A stretch of 39,151 nt of DNA from Elusimicrobia bacterium GWB2_63_16 (GCA_001799715.1 MGTZ01000055.1:43393-82543), one strand, 5' to 3'; shown: positions 15,842 through 23,968, counted from the first letter of the stretch. Notes: generated by a model from the sequence alone, not told the origin. Made by a program: numbers and translations.

Positions 15842-16390
15842 CTATTTGCGCATCTGGGCCACTATGAAGTCCCAGCAGGGGATCTCTATGTCGGGGCCGC
15901 CGCCGTGCTTGTAGGTGAACTGCACCGGGCTTTTGAAGAACTCGTCCATGCTGGCGGTGTAGTTGGCGCTGTAATTGGAATCCCACTGCGGGCCGGAGAA
16001 GAAGGCCACCTCTATGCTGCTGAACGCGCCGGCAAAACCCTGCGGGATGAAGTCGTAATAGCTCAAGCCGGCGGTCATGTAGCCGGTGCCGTTCCATTCG
16101 CGGGGCAGGTCTATGACGCGCTCTACGGTCTTATGGTAACCGGAATAGTATTCCACCGAGGTTATGCGCACCACCGCCTGTATCCGGTCGCGGCCGCCCA
16201 GGATGCCTTTGCCCTTGTAGCCGATGACCAGCTTGCTCATGATGCCGCTGTTCACGGTGGCTATGACGGCCGGCCCCTTGGCGACCACGCGCACCGTCTG
16301 GTAGGTGTAATCCGGCGGGTAATTGGAAGCGTCCACTGCGGCCACCGCCGAGAACAGTGCGAGCGCGAATACGGATAAAAACTTTTTCAT
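15842..16390 (-). CDS. Small exported protein of unknown function
   Basis: 182 residues with signal peptide MKKFLSVFALALFSAVAAVDA. The mature part is Tyr/Gly-rich and beta-rich, with a single Cys near the C-terminus (IEIPCWDFI). It has a general resemblance in size and composition to the exported protein at 2115-2684, which shares a V.V..K.....R.RV.V.... strand style, but I cannot assert homology. AAGGAGA precedes the ATG by about 10 nt, so it has a proper leader. Confidence 0.72.
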   Translation of the reverse strand: MKKFLSVFALALFSAVAAVDASNYPPDYTYQTVRVVAKGPAVIATVNSGIMSKLVIGYKGKGILGGRDRIQAVVRITSVEYYSGYHKTVERVIDLPREWNGTGYMTAGLSYYDFIPQGFAGAFSSIEVAFFSGPQWDSNYSANYTASMDEFFKSPVQFTYKHGGGPDIEIPCWDFIVAQMRK

Positions 16391-16680
16391 TTGTTCAGGT
16401 CTCCTTTCTGCTGTCTGAACAAATCATATCGAATATCCCCGGCCCCCCAATAGAAGCGAAAGGCCCACCCGCCGCCGCTCTTTTGGCCCTCCCTGACGGG
16501 ACTGACTGCCGTCAACCGCTCATCCCCGCCCGCCTATTTGTTACCATGCAAACCAGCAACTTCAAATGTACCACCCTGCCCATATTTCCATCCTGCGCCC
16601 CTAGACCTAAGGGGACGTTGATTCCCGATCCCGAAAGTACCGGACCGGTATTTAAACAAGGAATCAGGACTGAACGTCCC
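16391..16680. other. 290-nt intergenic region with a palindromic element
   Basis: Apart from the Shine-Dalgarno region of the 16390 gene and the palindrome at 16611-16681, no gene, hairpin terminator of the common type or RNA was recognised. plsY therefore lacks the usual CGG terminator. Confidence 0.5.
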
Positions 16681-16681
16681 C
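16611..16681. repeat. Full palindromic GGGGACG element (MITE/REP-like)
   Basis: GGGGACGTTGATTCC at the left faces GGAATCAGGACTGAACGTCCCC at the right. The centre contains TACCGG-A-CCGGTA, itself an inverted repeat. The right end abuts the plsY stop codon (TAG within GATAGGGGACG). The same family is intact at 38212-38274. Confidence 0.65.
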
Positions 16682-17295
16682 TATCGGGGGGCTTTTTCCG
16701 CCCGCTTGGCCGCGTCCCTGACCGTGCGGTCCGCCCTGAGGCTGACCGCCAGTATCAGAGCCAGGCCGGCGGCCAGGCTGACGCACATCGCCGTATCCAC
16801 CGGCCGCCCCAGCAGCCAGGCGGAACCAGGGTAGGACAGCGGCAGTACGCCGAGCGCGGCCAGCCCGGAGTAGTAGTACCTCCTCGTGACCGCGTACAGC
16901 GCGAGGAAAAGCAGGGCCGTGAAAACGATAAGCGGCAGGTTGAACAGGTAGGCGGCCGCCCCCACCAGGCTGGCTATGCCTTTGCCGCCCCTGAAGCGCA
17001 GCTGGGCCGGGAAAATATGCCCCAGCAGTACGGCGGGCATGGTGAGGGCCGGCATCAGCGAATTCCCCGGGAACAGCAGGGCGGCCAGCTTGAGCGCGGC
17101 CAGCATTTTCACCGCGTCGAAAAGCATCACCGCCAGGAACGCGCGCTTGCCCAGCACGCGGCCGGCGTTGGTGGCGCCGGCATTGCCGCTGCCCAGCGCG
17201 CGTATATCCCCGCCCGACTTGAGCTTAACGGCGTAATAGCCGCCGTTCAGGCAGCCTACCAGGTACGCGGCGAGCAACCAAAGAAGTATAGCCAT
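16681..17295 (-). CDS. plsY: Acyl-phosphate:glycerol-3-phosphate acyltransferase PlsY
   Basis: 204 residues, an integral membrane enzyme that moves an acyl group from acyl phosphate to glycerol-3-phosphate, the first step of phospholipid synthesis with PlsX. Motif 1 GSGNAGATNAGRVLG is at 35-49 and motif 2 GHIFPAQLRFRGGKG at 92-106, the latter with Arg where FKGGKG is usual. Several membrane helices span the length. The C-terminus (RADRTVRDAAKRAEK) is basic. The ATG follows AGAGAGGG and lies 29 nt after TAGAAT. The stop codon is within a dispersed repeat. plsX is not in the window. Confidence 0.93.
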   Translation of the reverse strand: MAILLWLLAAYLVGCLNGGYYAVKLKSGGDIRALGSGNAGATNAGRVLGKRAFLAVMLFDAVKMLAALKLAALLFPGNSLMPALTMPAVLLGHIFPAQLRFRGGKGIASLVGAAAYLFNLPLIVFTALLFLALYAVTRRYYYSGLAALGVLPLSYPGSAWLLGRPVDTAMCVSLAAGLALILAVSLRADRTVRDAAKRAEKAPR

Positions 17296-17324
17296 GTCCC
17301 TCTCTTGTTCGGAATCGCCTTATA

Positions 17325-17360
17325 ATTCTACAAAACAAAACCGCCGGGCCCTCCCGGAGG
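17325..17360 (-). terminator. Fused terminator-promoter unit (plsY promoter)
   Basis: CCGCCGGG-CCCT-CCCGGAGG (one mismatch, 17341-17360), TTTTGTTTTG, TAGAAT at 17325-17330. It terminates the methyltransferase and starts plsY with a 29-nt interval. Confidence 0.8.
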
Positions 17361-17370
17361 CTTCGCCTTT

Positions 17371-17408
17371 CCAATAGTCCAATAGTGAAAACCGCCCCCC
17401 CCCCTATG
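17371..17408 (-). repeat. GGGGACG-family repeat arm, variant B (diverged)
   Basis: Minus strand: CATAGGGGGGGGGGCGG, then TTTTCACTATTGGACTATTGG. It supplies the TAG stop of the methyltransferase gene; the ACTATTGG unit is duplicated, as in the copies at 21021 and 27871. Confidence 0.55.
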
Positions 17409-18129
17409 CCCCAGCTTTCTTCGCCACTATGACCATAAACGTCGGGGTACGGCTGTACTTGGCGAAAAGCTCCGGCGCGGTTTCCTTTAGCGCGGGGATG
17501 GGTTTGGCGTCCACTATCTTTTCAACGACAAAACCCGCGGCCACCAAAGGGTTAATCATTTCCTCGAACGACCGATAATAATCCGGCACGGTCACCGGGG
17601 CGCCGCCGAAGCCGCGCCATTGGGCCTCGACGTACTGCACCCCGAAAGCCGACGGCGGTTTATACCAGAGGAAGGCCCCCAGCGGATGCTGCACCGAAAA
17701 GACGAGGATGCCGCCCGGCTTAAGCACGCGGAGGAAAGTGTTAAGCGGGACCGTCCAGTCCCTCACGTAATCTATGGCTAGCGAGGAGACCACTATATCG
17801 AACTCGCCGGCGCCGAGCTCCGGGATATCGCCCGACATATCGGCGACGAATAATTTTGCGGCGCCGGCCGTGCGCGTGCGCGCAAGCTCTATCATCCGCG
17901 GGCTTACGTCGAACCCAGTGACTTTCGCCCCTTTAACCGCCAGGTAAGAAGAGAGGAACCCCGGGCCGCAGCCCGCGTCCAGCACGGATAGCCCAGAGAC
18001 ATCAGTCAGCTGAGCTCTCATGGCGGGATGCTCTATATAACCGTTCTCCGCCTTGCTCTCGGCCAGGGCGGAATACCTGTCGGCCAGCGCCTCATACGCC
18101 TGCAGGGCTATAGGTTTCTCGTCGTTCAT
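17404..18129 (-). CDS. SAM-dependent class I methyltransferase
   Basis: 241 residues. Motif I VLDAGCGPG (49-57), an acidic residue ending strand 2 in VTGFDVSP, and ELGAGEFDIVVSSLAIDYV identify the Rossmann-fold Methyltransf_11/25 group. The region around 150-185 with QHPLGAFLWYKPPSAFGVQY and QWRGFGG is typical of small-molecule methyltransferases; the substrate is unknown. The ATG lies 8 nt after TAGAAT, so the transcript is leaderless or nearly so. Single-gene unit. Confidence 0.87.
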   Translation of the reverse strand: MNDEKPIALQAYEALADRYSALAESKAENGYIEHPAMRAQLTDVSGLSVLDAGCGPGFLSSYLAVKGAKVTGFDVSPRMIELARTRTAGAAKLFVADMSGDIPELGAGEFDIVVSSLAIDYVRDWTVPLNTFLRVLKPGGILVFSVQHPLGAFLWYKPPSAFGVQYVEAQWRGFGGAPVTVPDYYRSFEEMINPLVAAGFVVEKIVDAKPIPALKETAPELFAKYSRTPTFMVIVAKKAGA

Positions 18130-18137
18130 ATCCTGAT

Positions 18138-18173
18138 ATTCTACAAAACAGAACCGCCGGGCCGCCCCGGCGG
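18138..18173 (-). terminator. Fused terminator-promoter unit
   Basis: CCGCCGGG-CCGC-CCCGGCGG (18154-18173), TTCTGTTTTG, TAGAAT at 18138-18143. It ends the RluA/18209 operon; the methyltransferase ATG is 8 nt on. Confidence 0.82.
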
Positions 18174-18208
18174 TCCGCCCGCTCCCGGAAGTCGGGCGGC
18201 GGCGCGCG

Positions 18209-19111
18209 CTACGGGGCGAGCTCCATCGTAATGTTCCTTACGAGCGAGAACTTCTCCGGAGCGCCGCAATCGGAAAGCTTCTCGTCGGAGCAGACCTTGG
18301 CGATACCTTCCACCGGGTTATACATCACGGCGGACAGGATCCTGCCGGACGGCAAGGCGAGCCGGACGTCCACATTGAAGAATTCTTTGCCCACCATCAC
18401 GCTGTATTTGCCTTCGCTGGTCTTCTTGACCTGGAAGAAGTTGTTGGCGGTGTCCATGACGGGCTTGTTCATCCAGTCGGCGGGCGGCTTCGTACTGCAG
18501 CCGGCGGGCGGAGGCACATGTTTTACCAGCACGGCGGCGGTGCCGCTGGGCTCGTTAAGCTCCGTAAAGGTTATATCGAAATCTATGCAGTCGTAACCTA
18601 CCAGCGTAGCGCCGTACGCCCAGGAATTCGGCAGGCTTCTTTTTATATACGCGCGGTCTCCCGGTTTGCGGATGGCAGGCTGCTTTATCGCCAGCATCAG
18701 GTCGACGTAGAAATTGAAAGAATCCAGGAACGGGCTGTACATCAGCCCCGGCATTACATGTTTAAAGGCCGGTTCCAGCGACACATACTGCCTGAAATCC
18801 TCGGGGAGTTTCACTTCCTGGCCCAGCTCCCGGACTTTGGACCACTTGAGCTCCTCGTAGAATACGCCGTCCGCGCTTTTTTTTACCGTGGAAGCGGCCT
18901 CGCCGTAGTAGCCGGGGCCGTTATTGACGCCGGCCCCGGTAATCCTGTAATTCAGCGTTTCGCCCTCGGTGTACCGTCTGGCCAACGGGCTGGGCGTGAG
19001 CGCCACCGTGCCGGAACTGGCATTTCCGGCGGCGGCCTCCGCAAGTAGCGGACAGGACAGGTAAATTACGGACGCCGCGGCAAAGACACCGGTTCTGATG
19101 AATTGAGTCAT
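18209..19111 (-). CDS. Exported protein of unknown function
   Basis: 300 residues with a signal peptide ending PLLAEAAA. The mature part begins with a segment resembling DUF3108-type envelope proteins (YTEGETLNYRITGAG, later VKLPEDFRQYVSLEP and LPSGRILSAVMYNPVEG), four to six Cys and a C-terminal strand. The family is uncertain. It starts 25 nt after the stop of the pseudouridine synthase gene, with AGAGGA 8 nt before the ATG, so the two form an operon without any obvious functional link. Confidence 0.7.
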   Translation of the reverse strand: MTQFIRTGVFAAASVIYLSCPLLAEAAAGNASSGTVALTPSPLARRYTEGETLNYRITGAGVNNGPGYYGEAASTVKKSADGVFYEELKWSKVRELGQEVKLPEDFRQYVSLEPAFKHVMPGLMYSPFLDSFNFYVDLMLAIKQPAIRKPGDRAYIKRSLPNSWAYGATLVGYDCIDFDITFTELNEPSGTAAVLVKHVPPPAGCSTKPPADWMNKPVMDTANNFFQVKKTSEGKYSVMVGKEFFNVDVRLALPSGRILSAVMYNPVEGIAKVCSDEKLSDCGAPEKFSLVRNITMELAP

Positions 19112-19136
19112 AACATTATCCTCTTTTGCTCTCCCC

Positions 19137-19967
19137 TTAAATCCCGGCAGGTACCGGCAGGCCGCGGGCGGCGCAGCAAGCGCGCAGGTCCGCGGGCAGC
19201 GGCACGCAGAAGACGCGCTCCAGCCCGGCCTTGCGCATATCTATTTCGGCGCAGTGCAGGGCCTGCCGCCGCAGCAGCAGTTTTTCTTCCAGGGCGGGCG
19301 TCCAGCCATGGTCGAGAAAGTCCAGGTAGCAGCGCGCGTCCGGCCCGTAGATCTTATCCCCCGCCAGGCAGTGGCCCAGCCATTGCGCGTGGGCCCGGAT
19401 CTGGTGCATGCGGCCGGTTTCGGTGGTCACGCGCGCCAGCGTAAAGCCGCCGCCGCTGGCGAGCGGGGCAAAGTGCGTCACCGCGGCCTGCCCGTCCGGC
19501 CTTACGCCGGTTTTGCAGTACACCGGGCTGCTTTCGTCGGGGCCCAGCGGCTGGTTCACCGTCGCCGGCCCTGAAAATTCGCCCGTCATTATGGCCAGGT
19601 AGGTTTTCCCCACCTGCCGCCGCTGCATGGCGCCCTGCAGGCGCGCCGCCGCCGCGGGGTGCTTGGCGAAAACGACCACGCCGCTGGTCTCGCGGTCCAG
19701 CCGGAACACCAGGTGGGCGGACTCGAGGCCGAAGCGCTCGCGCACCGCGCCGGAGAGGCTGGACCAGGGGCCGTCCTTGGACGGGTGGCAGATCAGTTCT
19801 CCCGGCTTGTCTATGACTATGACCTCGTCGTCCTGGTGTATCACCCAACTGTCCAGTTCCGCCGGCTTTATCTGCACGGCGTTCACCAGCCTTGGCCGCC
19901 GCGGCCAGGGGCAGGCCAGCCGCGGGTTGAACGCGGGGCGGTCGCTCCCTGTGGTTGTTGTCATCAT
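19137..19967 (-). CDS. RluA-family pseudouridine synthase
   Basis: 276 residues. It isomerises uridine in RNA. The catalytic motif RLDRETSG is at 89-96 (D91), preceded by DEVIVIDKPGELICHPS and followed by the RNA-binding GRMHQIRAH near 177-185, all typical of the RluA/TruC group. There is no S4 domain, so it resembles RluA or TruC more than RluC/D; the target RNA cannot be told. Tandem ATG codons start at 19967 and 19964. TATACT with an upstream TG lies 4 and 7 nt before them, so translation from the second ATG would be leaderless. First gene of a two-gene operon. Confidence 0.9.
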   Translation of the reverse strand: MMTTTTGSDRPAFNPRLACPWPRRPRLVNAVQIKPAELDSWVIHQDDEVIVIDKPGELICHPSKDGPWSSLSGAVRERFGLESAHLVFRLDRETSGVVVFAKHPAAAARLQGAMQRRQVGKTYLAIMTGEFSGPATVNQPLGPDESSPVYCKTGVRPDGQAAVTHFAPLASGGGFTLARVTTETGRMHQIRAHAQWLGHCLAGDKIYGPDARCYLDFLDHGWTPALEEKLLLRRQALHCAEIDMRKAGLERVFCVPLPADLRACCAARGLPVPAGI

Positions 19968-19994
19968 TTTAAGTATAGCAAACGCTTTTTAAAA

Positions 19995-20016
19995 CAAAAC
20001 CGCCGGGCTCTCCCGG
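19995..20016 (-). terminator. Decayed copy of the conserved hairpin
   Basis: The left arm CCGCCGGG is intact but the right arm reads CCCGGAAGA. It lies between divergent genes, where nothing needs terminating. TTTTGTTTT is retained and leads into TATACT, the likely promoter of the RluA gene. Confidence 0.55.
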
Positions 20017-20116
20017 AAGAGTCCAAAAGGCCCACTCCGGGATGGGCCGTAATACGCCGCTTTCAAGGCACTCGGGCCCATACGCCGGAACCGCGGGTCT
20101 GTCATAATATATACAG

Positions 20117-20953
20117 ATGAAATTCACAAAACACGTCGCCCTTTTACTCATCCCCCTGTTGACCCTTTCAGCCTTTCCCGCCCCGGCCTCCGCGGCCGAA
20201 GAGGTGAAGCGCTTCTGCACCCTCGACACGGCCGTGCAGCAGCTGCTCGACGTTTCCAAAATACCTCCCGCGCTCCAGAAAGAACCCGTAGTGCGCGGCC
20301 TGGCCGAGGACCTGGTGGCGGACAAACTGGCCGCCAGCCCCGGCGACACCGTGAAGATAGCCTGGAAGGACGTTTACGACATGCGCGGCAGCGTCAACGC
20401 CTGGCTGGCCCAGAACGGTCACCCCCTCAATTATGTCGGACAGGCCATCGACGCGGTAGGCTCCGGCCTGACCGGCACCTACCTCGGCAAATTCGTGATG
20501 ATGAACGGCCTGATGATGGCCGGCCCCGCCGGCTTCATTATGCTGGGCGGCATGAACATCACCCAGGAGACTTTCCAGTGCAACCCCAGCGGCGTGGTGA
20601 TGGCGGCCAACGCCGGCGCCACCATAGTGGTGCTGGTCCCCTGGTGCAAGGTGCCCGGCGTGAGCAAGGGCTGCGTGGCCCTGGAGGCCGGCATCGGCAA
20701 AGGCGTAGAGAAAGCGGCCGCGTCCATCTTCGGCAGGGAACTCACCGCGGAAGCGCTCAGGCAGACCACCCAGGGCGTGGTGATGGCCGTAAAGCTGAAG
20801 GGCTCTGACCTGGTGATGAGCGGCATGGAACTGCTGAACTACCTGGACGGCAAAAAGAGCCTGCGGACCGTGGAGCTGGAAGTCCCGGCCTCCGCCCTCG
20901 GCGGGCCGTCCCCCTTCGAACTTAGCTCGGAAATAAACTGGGACAAGCGCTGA
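20117..20953 (+). CDS. Exported protein with a hydrophobic Gly/Met-rich centre
   Basis: 278 residues with a signal peptide ending PAPASA. A helical region (30-105) precedes a long hydrophobic Gly/Ala/Met-rich part (about 115-190) that could be membrane-active or form helical hairpins; four Cys are spread along the protein. The C-terminus is polar. No family is recognised. CATAAT lies 8 nt and TATACAG just before the ATG, so the transcript would have almost no leader. Plus strand, convergent with the gene at 21038. Confidence 0.7.
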   Translation: MKFTKHVALLLIPLLTLSAFPAPASAAEEVKRFCTLDTAVQQLLDVSKIPPALQKEPVVRGLAEDLVADKLAASPGDTVKIAWKDVYDMRGSVNAWLAQNGHPLNYVGQAIDAVGSGLTGTYLGKFVMMNGLMMAGPAGFIMLGGMNITQETFQCNPSGVVMAANAGATIVVLVPWCKVPGVSKGCVALEAGIGKGVEKAAASIFGRELTAEALRQTTQGVVMAVKLKGSDLVMSGMELLNYLDGKKSLRTVELEVPASALGGPSPFELSSEINWDKR

Positions 20954-20983
20954 CCCGAAACGGCCAGCCGCCCGATTCCGCCC

Positions 20984-21014
20984 AAAACAGAGCCGCCGGG
21001 GAAGCCCGGCGGCT
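20984..21014 (-). terminator. Conserved hairpin terminator (convergent junction)
   Basis: AGCCGCCGGG-GAAG-CCCGGCGGCT (20991-21014), then CTGTTTTGGG on the minus strand. It ends the 21917-21038 operon. There is no TAGAAT. Confidence 0.82.
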
Positions 21015-21020
21015 TCGCAT

Positions 21021-21056
21021 CCACAATAGTCCAATAGTTAAGAACGTCCCCTATCC
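21021..21056 (-). repeat. GGGGACG-family repeat arm, variant B
   Basis: Minus strand: GATAGGGGACGTTC, then TTAACTATTGGACTATTGTG. It encodes the last residues (GDRGRS) and stop of the gene above and runs into the hairpin. A near-identical copy is at 27871-27906. Confidence 0.7.
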
Positions 21057-21310
21057 CCCCCGATCTTCAGCCTCAGCTCATTTAAGAATTGGTCCCGGTC
21101 AGGCGGGTTTATCACGAAATTTTTTATCAGGCCGGTCTTGCGCCTTATAGTGATATGTTCCCATGGCCAGAAATTAGACCAATGTTCGTTCCAGAACGCG
21201 TAACCCGCTTCCGCGCCGGTCATGTCGCTATAATATATCCTGCGCACTACCCACGGCCCGAATCTAACCTCAAGTCCTTCACCGGAAAGTTCGTATGTAA
21301 AAGGGAACAT
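21038..21310 (-). CDS. Small PH-domain-like protein
   Basis: 90 residues, no signal peptide. The sequence GLEVRFGPWVVRRIYYSDM, followed by ITIRRKTGLIKNFVINPPD and an end helix DQFLNELRLKI, matches the strand-helix plan of short bacterial PH-like proteins. CAGGAGAC precedes the ATG. It begins 50 nt after the methyltransferase-like gene and probably shares its transcript. The last residues GGDRGRS are translated from a dispersed repeat, so the ancestral C-terminus was probably different. Confidence 0.6.
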   Translation of the reverse strand: MFPFTYELSGEGLEVRFGPWVVRRIYYSDMTGAEAGYAFWNEHWSNFWPWEHITIRRKTGLIKNFVINPPDRDQFLNELRLKIGGDRGRS

Positions 21311-21359
21311 GTTTTAGTCTCCTGAACCGGCAAAGGTTCCAGCTTCATATACCAAACCG

Positions 21360-21917
21360 CTAAAAGTAGCGCCTGACGCGCCCTTTGTATTCTTCGTAAG
21401 CCGCCCCGAAGCGCGCCAGCAGGAACTTTTCCTCCTCCAGCACTATGCGGTGATGCGCCGTCACGGCGGCAATGCCCAGCACCAGCACTACGACGCAGCC
21501 GCAATAGATCACCGCGCCGACCGTCATCAGGTAAAGGCCCAGGTACAGCGGATTGCGCGAATAGGCGTAGATGCCGGCGGTGCGCAACTGCGTGCCGGCT
21601 TTCGGCAGCCCCGTAGTGTTGGCGTCCCCCAAGCCGCGGTAGGCCAGCCCCAGCACCACGAAGCCGCCCAGGAACAGCCCTGCCGCGGCGGCCTCAAAAC
21701 CGGGCGGCACCGCGACCAGCCGCAGGTTCAGCCCTAAGGCCTGAGCGAACGCGGCCGCCCAGCACAGGATAGTCGAGAACTTGCCCAGCACGAAAAGCCA
21801 TTTGGCCACCGGCCTCTCGCCGTCGGTCTCCAGCCCGCGCGCCTTGAAGCTCTTCTCCTGCAGCGTATTCAGCGCGAAAAAACCCAGGAACACCCCGACA
21901 AATATGATTCTGACCAT
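21360..21917 (-). CDS. Isoprenylcysteine carboxyl methyltransferase-like membrane protein
   Basis: 185 residues with four to five membrane helices. The C-terminal half has the family signature: GIYAYSRNPLYLGLYL, a hydrophobic helix, then RIVLEEEKFLLARFGAAYEEYKGRVRRYF. Relatives (ICMT/PEMT-like) methylate lipids or protein C-termini using S-adenosylmethionine. The bacterial substrate is unknown. The ATG is 6 nt after TAGAAT, making a leaderless mRNA likely. First gene of a two-gene operon with the PH-like protein. Confidence 0.85.
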   Translation of the reverse strand: MVRIIFVGVFLGFFALNTLQEKSFKARGLETDGERPVAKWLFVLGKFSTILCWAAAFAQALGLNLRLVAVPPGFEAAAAGLFLGGFVVLGLAYRGLGDANTTGLPKAGTQLRTAGIYAYSRNPLYLGLYLMTVGAVIYCGCVVVLVLGIAAVTAHHRIVLEEEKFLLARFGAAYEEYKGRVRRYF

Positions 21918-21923
21918 ATTCCC

Positions 21924-21960
21924 ATTCTACCAAAACAAAACCGCCGGGCTCTCCCGGCGG
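21924..21960 (-). terminator. Fused terminator-promoter unit
   Basis: Perfect CCGCCGGG-CTCT-CCCGGCGG (21941-21960), TTTTGTTTTGG, TAGAAT at 21924-21929. It ends the GNAT gene; the ICMT-like ATG is 6 nt on. Confidence 0.85.
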
Positions 21961-21994
21961 CTCGCTCCTCTGGCTGCCGCTGCCTTTTGCGAAT

Positions 21995-22561
21995 TCACGG
22001 GCCCTTCCCCTGTTTCAGTTCTAGGGAATACAGGATACCGCGGCCGCAGTCGAAAGAGACATTCAGGAAACCCGCCCCTTCCGCCACAGCCTGAAAACCA
22101 AAGTCAGCGTGCATCTTTTGCGAGACAGGATTCTCCGCGCTGACAAAAGAGTATAGGCGGTCGGCCCCGGCCTCATCGCGCAGCCAAGCGGCCCGGAAGT
22201 CGGAGAGCGCACGAGCTACGCCGCGCCCCCTGTACAACTTCTGCACTATTATTCCCAACCCGTACCACCCTGAAGGGCTAGGGAATTTCACCGGCGCGGC
22301 GGCAGTATCCATGTGGCGGCACCTTGCAAAACCGACAACTACACCTTCGGCAATGGCCACAAAAAGCACACTACTCCCCTCCGCGGCCGCCTGCAACTCC
22401 CCGTGTATCTTCTCTTCGAATTGCGCAATCGGTTTGCCGTAGCGCTCTGCGCTAACGGCAGCGATGCCGGAGACATCCGTCGGCACGGCTTGGCGCACCG
22501 AAAGTCCCTTCAGCGGCTCTTTTCGTCCGCATTCCTGTCGGAATCTTTCATATTTTGACAT
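21995..22561 (-). CDS. GNAT-family N-acetyltransferase
   Basis: 188 residues. The acetyl-CoA pocket is seen in LYRGRGVARALSDFRAAWL, the QxxGxG/A loop with Arg in place of Gln, after the strand WYGLGIIVQ. It is followed by the AENPVSQKMHADFGFQ element common to GNAT enzymes. Substrate unknown. ATG 22561 was chosen over a longer frame to 22708 because the N-terminal extension lies over repeat-derived DNA. GGTATAT lies just upstream. Single-gene unit. Confidence 0.83.
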   Translation of the reverse strand: MSKYERFRQECGRKEPLKGLSVRQAVPTDVSGIAAVSAERYGKPIAQFEEKIHGELQAAAEGSSVLFVAIAEGVVVGFARCRHMDTAAAPVKFPSPSGWYGLGIIVQKLYRGRGVARALSDFRAAWLRDEAGADRLYSFVSAENPVSQKMHADFGFQAVAEGAGFLNVSFDCGRGILYSLELKQGKGP

Positions 22562-22704
22562 AAGCCATATACCACAAGATGACCTGGGCGGAACCGGGGA
22601 ACGTCTCAAAAGTCGATTTTCTGCGCTATGCGTCACAGAATGGGGGCAGCGCGTTCGAAGGTTTACAGACACAACTCCGAGTTTTTTCCCCGACGGCTCA
22701 GCAA
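22562..22704. other. 143-nt intergenic region with repeat-derived ends
   Basis: It begins (minus strand) with GGAACGTTGATTGC, a diverged GGGGACGTTGATTCC arm that supplies the stop of the DUF523 gene, and has GAGACGTTCCCCGG near the other end. No gene is visible and the usual CGG hairpin is absent. It looks like a decayed member of the palindromic repeat family. Confidence 0.45.
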
Positions 22705-23145
22705 TCAACGTTCCAGAGGCGCAAAATCGAGTTCAGTGTAAACGGCGATACCGTTTTTCTCCAGCAAGGCCGCTGTTACGCCGTTACCGGGCACCATTTT
22801 GCCTGAGAAGAGGCCGTCGTGCACCAGCCCGCGGCCGCAGGACGGACTGCCCGACTTAAGCAGCGCCTTCATGGCCCCGGCCTTGCGCGCCATGGCCAGG
22901 GCGCGTTCCGCGCCGATCCGGAATTGCGCCGTAACGTCCGCGCCGTCTATGGCGATCACCCGGTCCCCCAGTATCTCCGAAGGCGGGCGGGGAGTAGGCA
23001 GGCCCCCCAGCACTTCCGGGCAGGCCGGCACGAACTCATAGTGCTCCGCCAGCCGCATAACCCCGGCGCAGTACTGGCTGCCCCCGTCATACCGGCACTT
23101 TTCCCCCAGTAAGCAAGCGCTCACCAGCAAAGCTTCCTTCTTCAT
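22705..23145 (-). CDS. DUF523-family protein
   Basis: 146 residues starting at ATG 23145, 6 nt after TAGAAT (TTG 23151 would overlap the promoter interval). The family features are all present: SACLLGEKCRYDGG, CPEVLGGLPTPRPPSEI and LKSGSPSCGRGLVHDGLFSGKMVPGNGVTAALL. The conserved Cys residues suggest metal or sulfur chemistry, but the family's function is not established as far as I know. Its final codons come from a GGAACGTTGATT repeat arm. Confidence 0.9.
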   Translation of the reverse strand: MKKEALLVSACLLGEKCRYDGGSQYCAGVMRLAEHYEFVPACPEVLGGLPTPRPPSEILGDRVIAIDGADVTAQFRIGAERALAMARKAGAMKALLKSGSPSCGRGLVHDGLFSGKMVPGNGVTAALLEKNGIAVYTELDFAPLER

Positions 23146-23151
23146 ATTCAA

Positions 23152-23187
23152 ATTCTACAAAACAAAACCGCCGGGCTTCCCCGGCGG
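23152..23187 (-). terminator. Fused terminator-promoter unit
   Basis: Perfect CCGCCGGG-CTTC-CCCGGCGG (23168-23187), TTTTGTTTTG, TAGAAT at 23152-23157. It ends the CPBP/response-regulator operon; DUF523 starts 6 nt on. Confidence 0.85.
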
Positions 23188-23190
23188 CTT

Positions 23191-23220
23191 CACAATTAGG
23201 AATTAGGAATCAGCGTCCCC
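23191..23220 (-). repeat. GGGGACG-family repeat arm, variant A
   Basis: Minus strand: GGGGACGCTGATTCC, then TAATTCCTAATTGTG, with TTCCTAA duplicated. It sits between the CPBP gene stop and the hairpin. A near-identical copy is at 32247-32277. Confidence 0.7.
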
Positions 23221-23230
23221 TTCCTCCCTA

Positions 23231-23950
23231 TCAGCCGACAAGCCCCAGCACACCGATTATCCGCAGCACGGAGTTATGCAGGCCGTGCAGCAGGCACGGA
23301 ACGGCCAGGCTGCGCGTCTTTTCGTAGGCCAGGCCATAGATAAGGCCGTTAAGGAAGATCATCAGCAGCGCCACCCAGATACGGCCGCCGTGCATAGCCG
23401 AGAACAACAGCGAACTTACCAGCAGCGCCTTCATAACCCCGGCATGTTTCTTTATGTAATTGAACACCAGCCCGCGCAGGAAGATCTCCTCGCAGGCGGC
23501 GTACATGAAAGTACTGGTGAGAACAAAGAACCATTTATCGTTGCCTGCCCACATCTTTGCTATATCGGTGGAACCCTCGTAGTCGGGGTAAAACTTCAGC
23601 ATCACCGCTATAAAAGCCGCTATTAGTGCCAGGTTGGCGACGGCCCCGGCAACGAACACGAGCCCCATCCTGCCGAGCGGCCGCACCGCGAACAGTTGTT
23701 TAATGTCCAGCCCAAGAGCCTCCCTGTCGTTGTACACCTTAAGCGTCAGCATGGAAAGGAACAGCGCTATCCCGGCCGCCAGGAACTCAGCCAGATATTT
23801 AGGCAGGCCGCTGTACGATTTGGAGAACAGTTCGAAAAGGCCCAAGTAAGCCAACGAGGGCACCATAAACGTCAGCGCCGCCAGTACAACGGACCGCCAC
23901 AGCCAATTCACCGGCTGCGCCGCCTCACCGACAATTCCTTCCTTTTCCAT
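23231..23950 (-). CDS. CPBP-family intramembrane protease
   Basis: 239 residues, about seven hydrophobic segments. The glutamic-type active-site motifs of the CPBP/Abi family are present: EEIFLRG at 154-160, H187 in FSAMHG, and HGLHNS at 222-227. The CAAX-processing role is known only in eukaryotic Rce1; bacterial members act on peptides or are linked to bacteriocin immunity. GACGGAG precedes the ATG, which lies 18 nt after the stop of the response-regulator gene, so the two form an operon. Whether the regulator controls it is unknown. Confidence 0.88.
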   Translation of the reverse strand: MEKEGIVGEAAQPVNWLWRSVVLAALTFMVPSLAYLGLFELFSKSYSGLPKYLAEFLAAGIALFLSMLTLKVYNDREALGLDIKQLFAVRPLGRMGLVFVAGAVANLALIAAFIAVMLKFYPDYEGSTDIAKMWAGNDKWFFVLTSTFMYAACEEIFLRGLVFNYIKKHAGVMKALLVSSLLFSAMHGGRIWVALLMIFLNGLIYGLAYEKTRSLAVPCLLHGLHNSVLRIIGVLGLVG

Positions 23951-23968
23951 TTATCTCCGTCCCTCTGC

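Noticed and set aside
20168..21034. Minus-strand frame of 288 codons opposite the exported protein at 20117
   Set aside because: His/Gly-rich shadow composition; the plus strand has a clear signal peptide. It also runs through the terminator hairpin.
22562..22708. N-terminal extension of the GNAT protein
   Set aside because: The added residues come from repeat-derived intergenic DNA, and the GNAT fold is complete from 22561.
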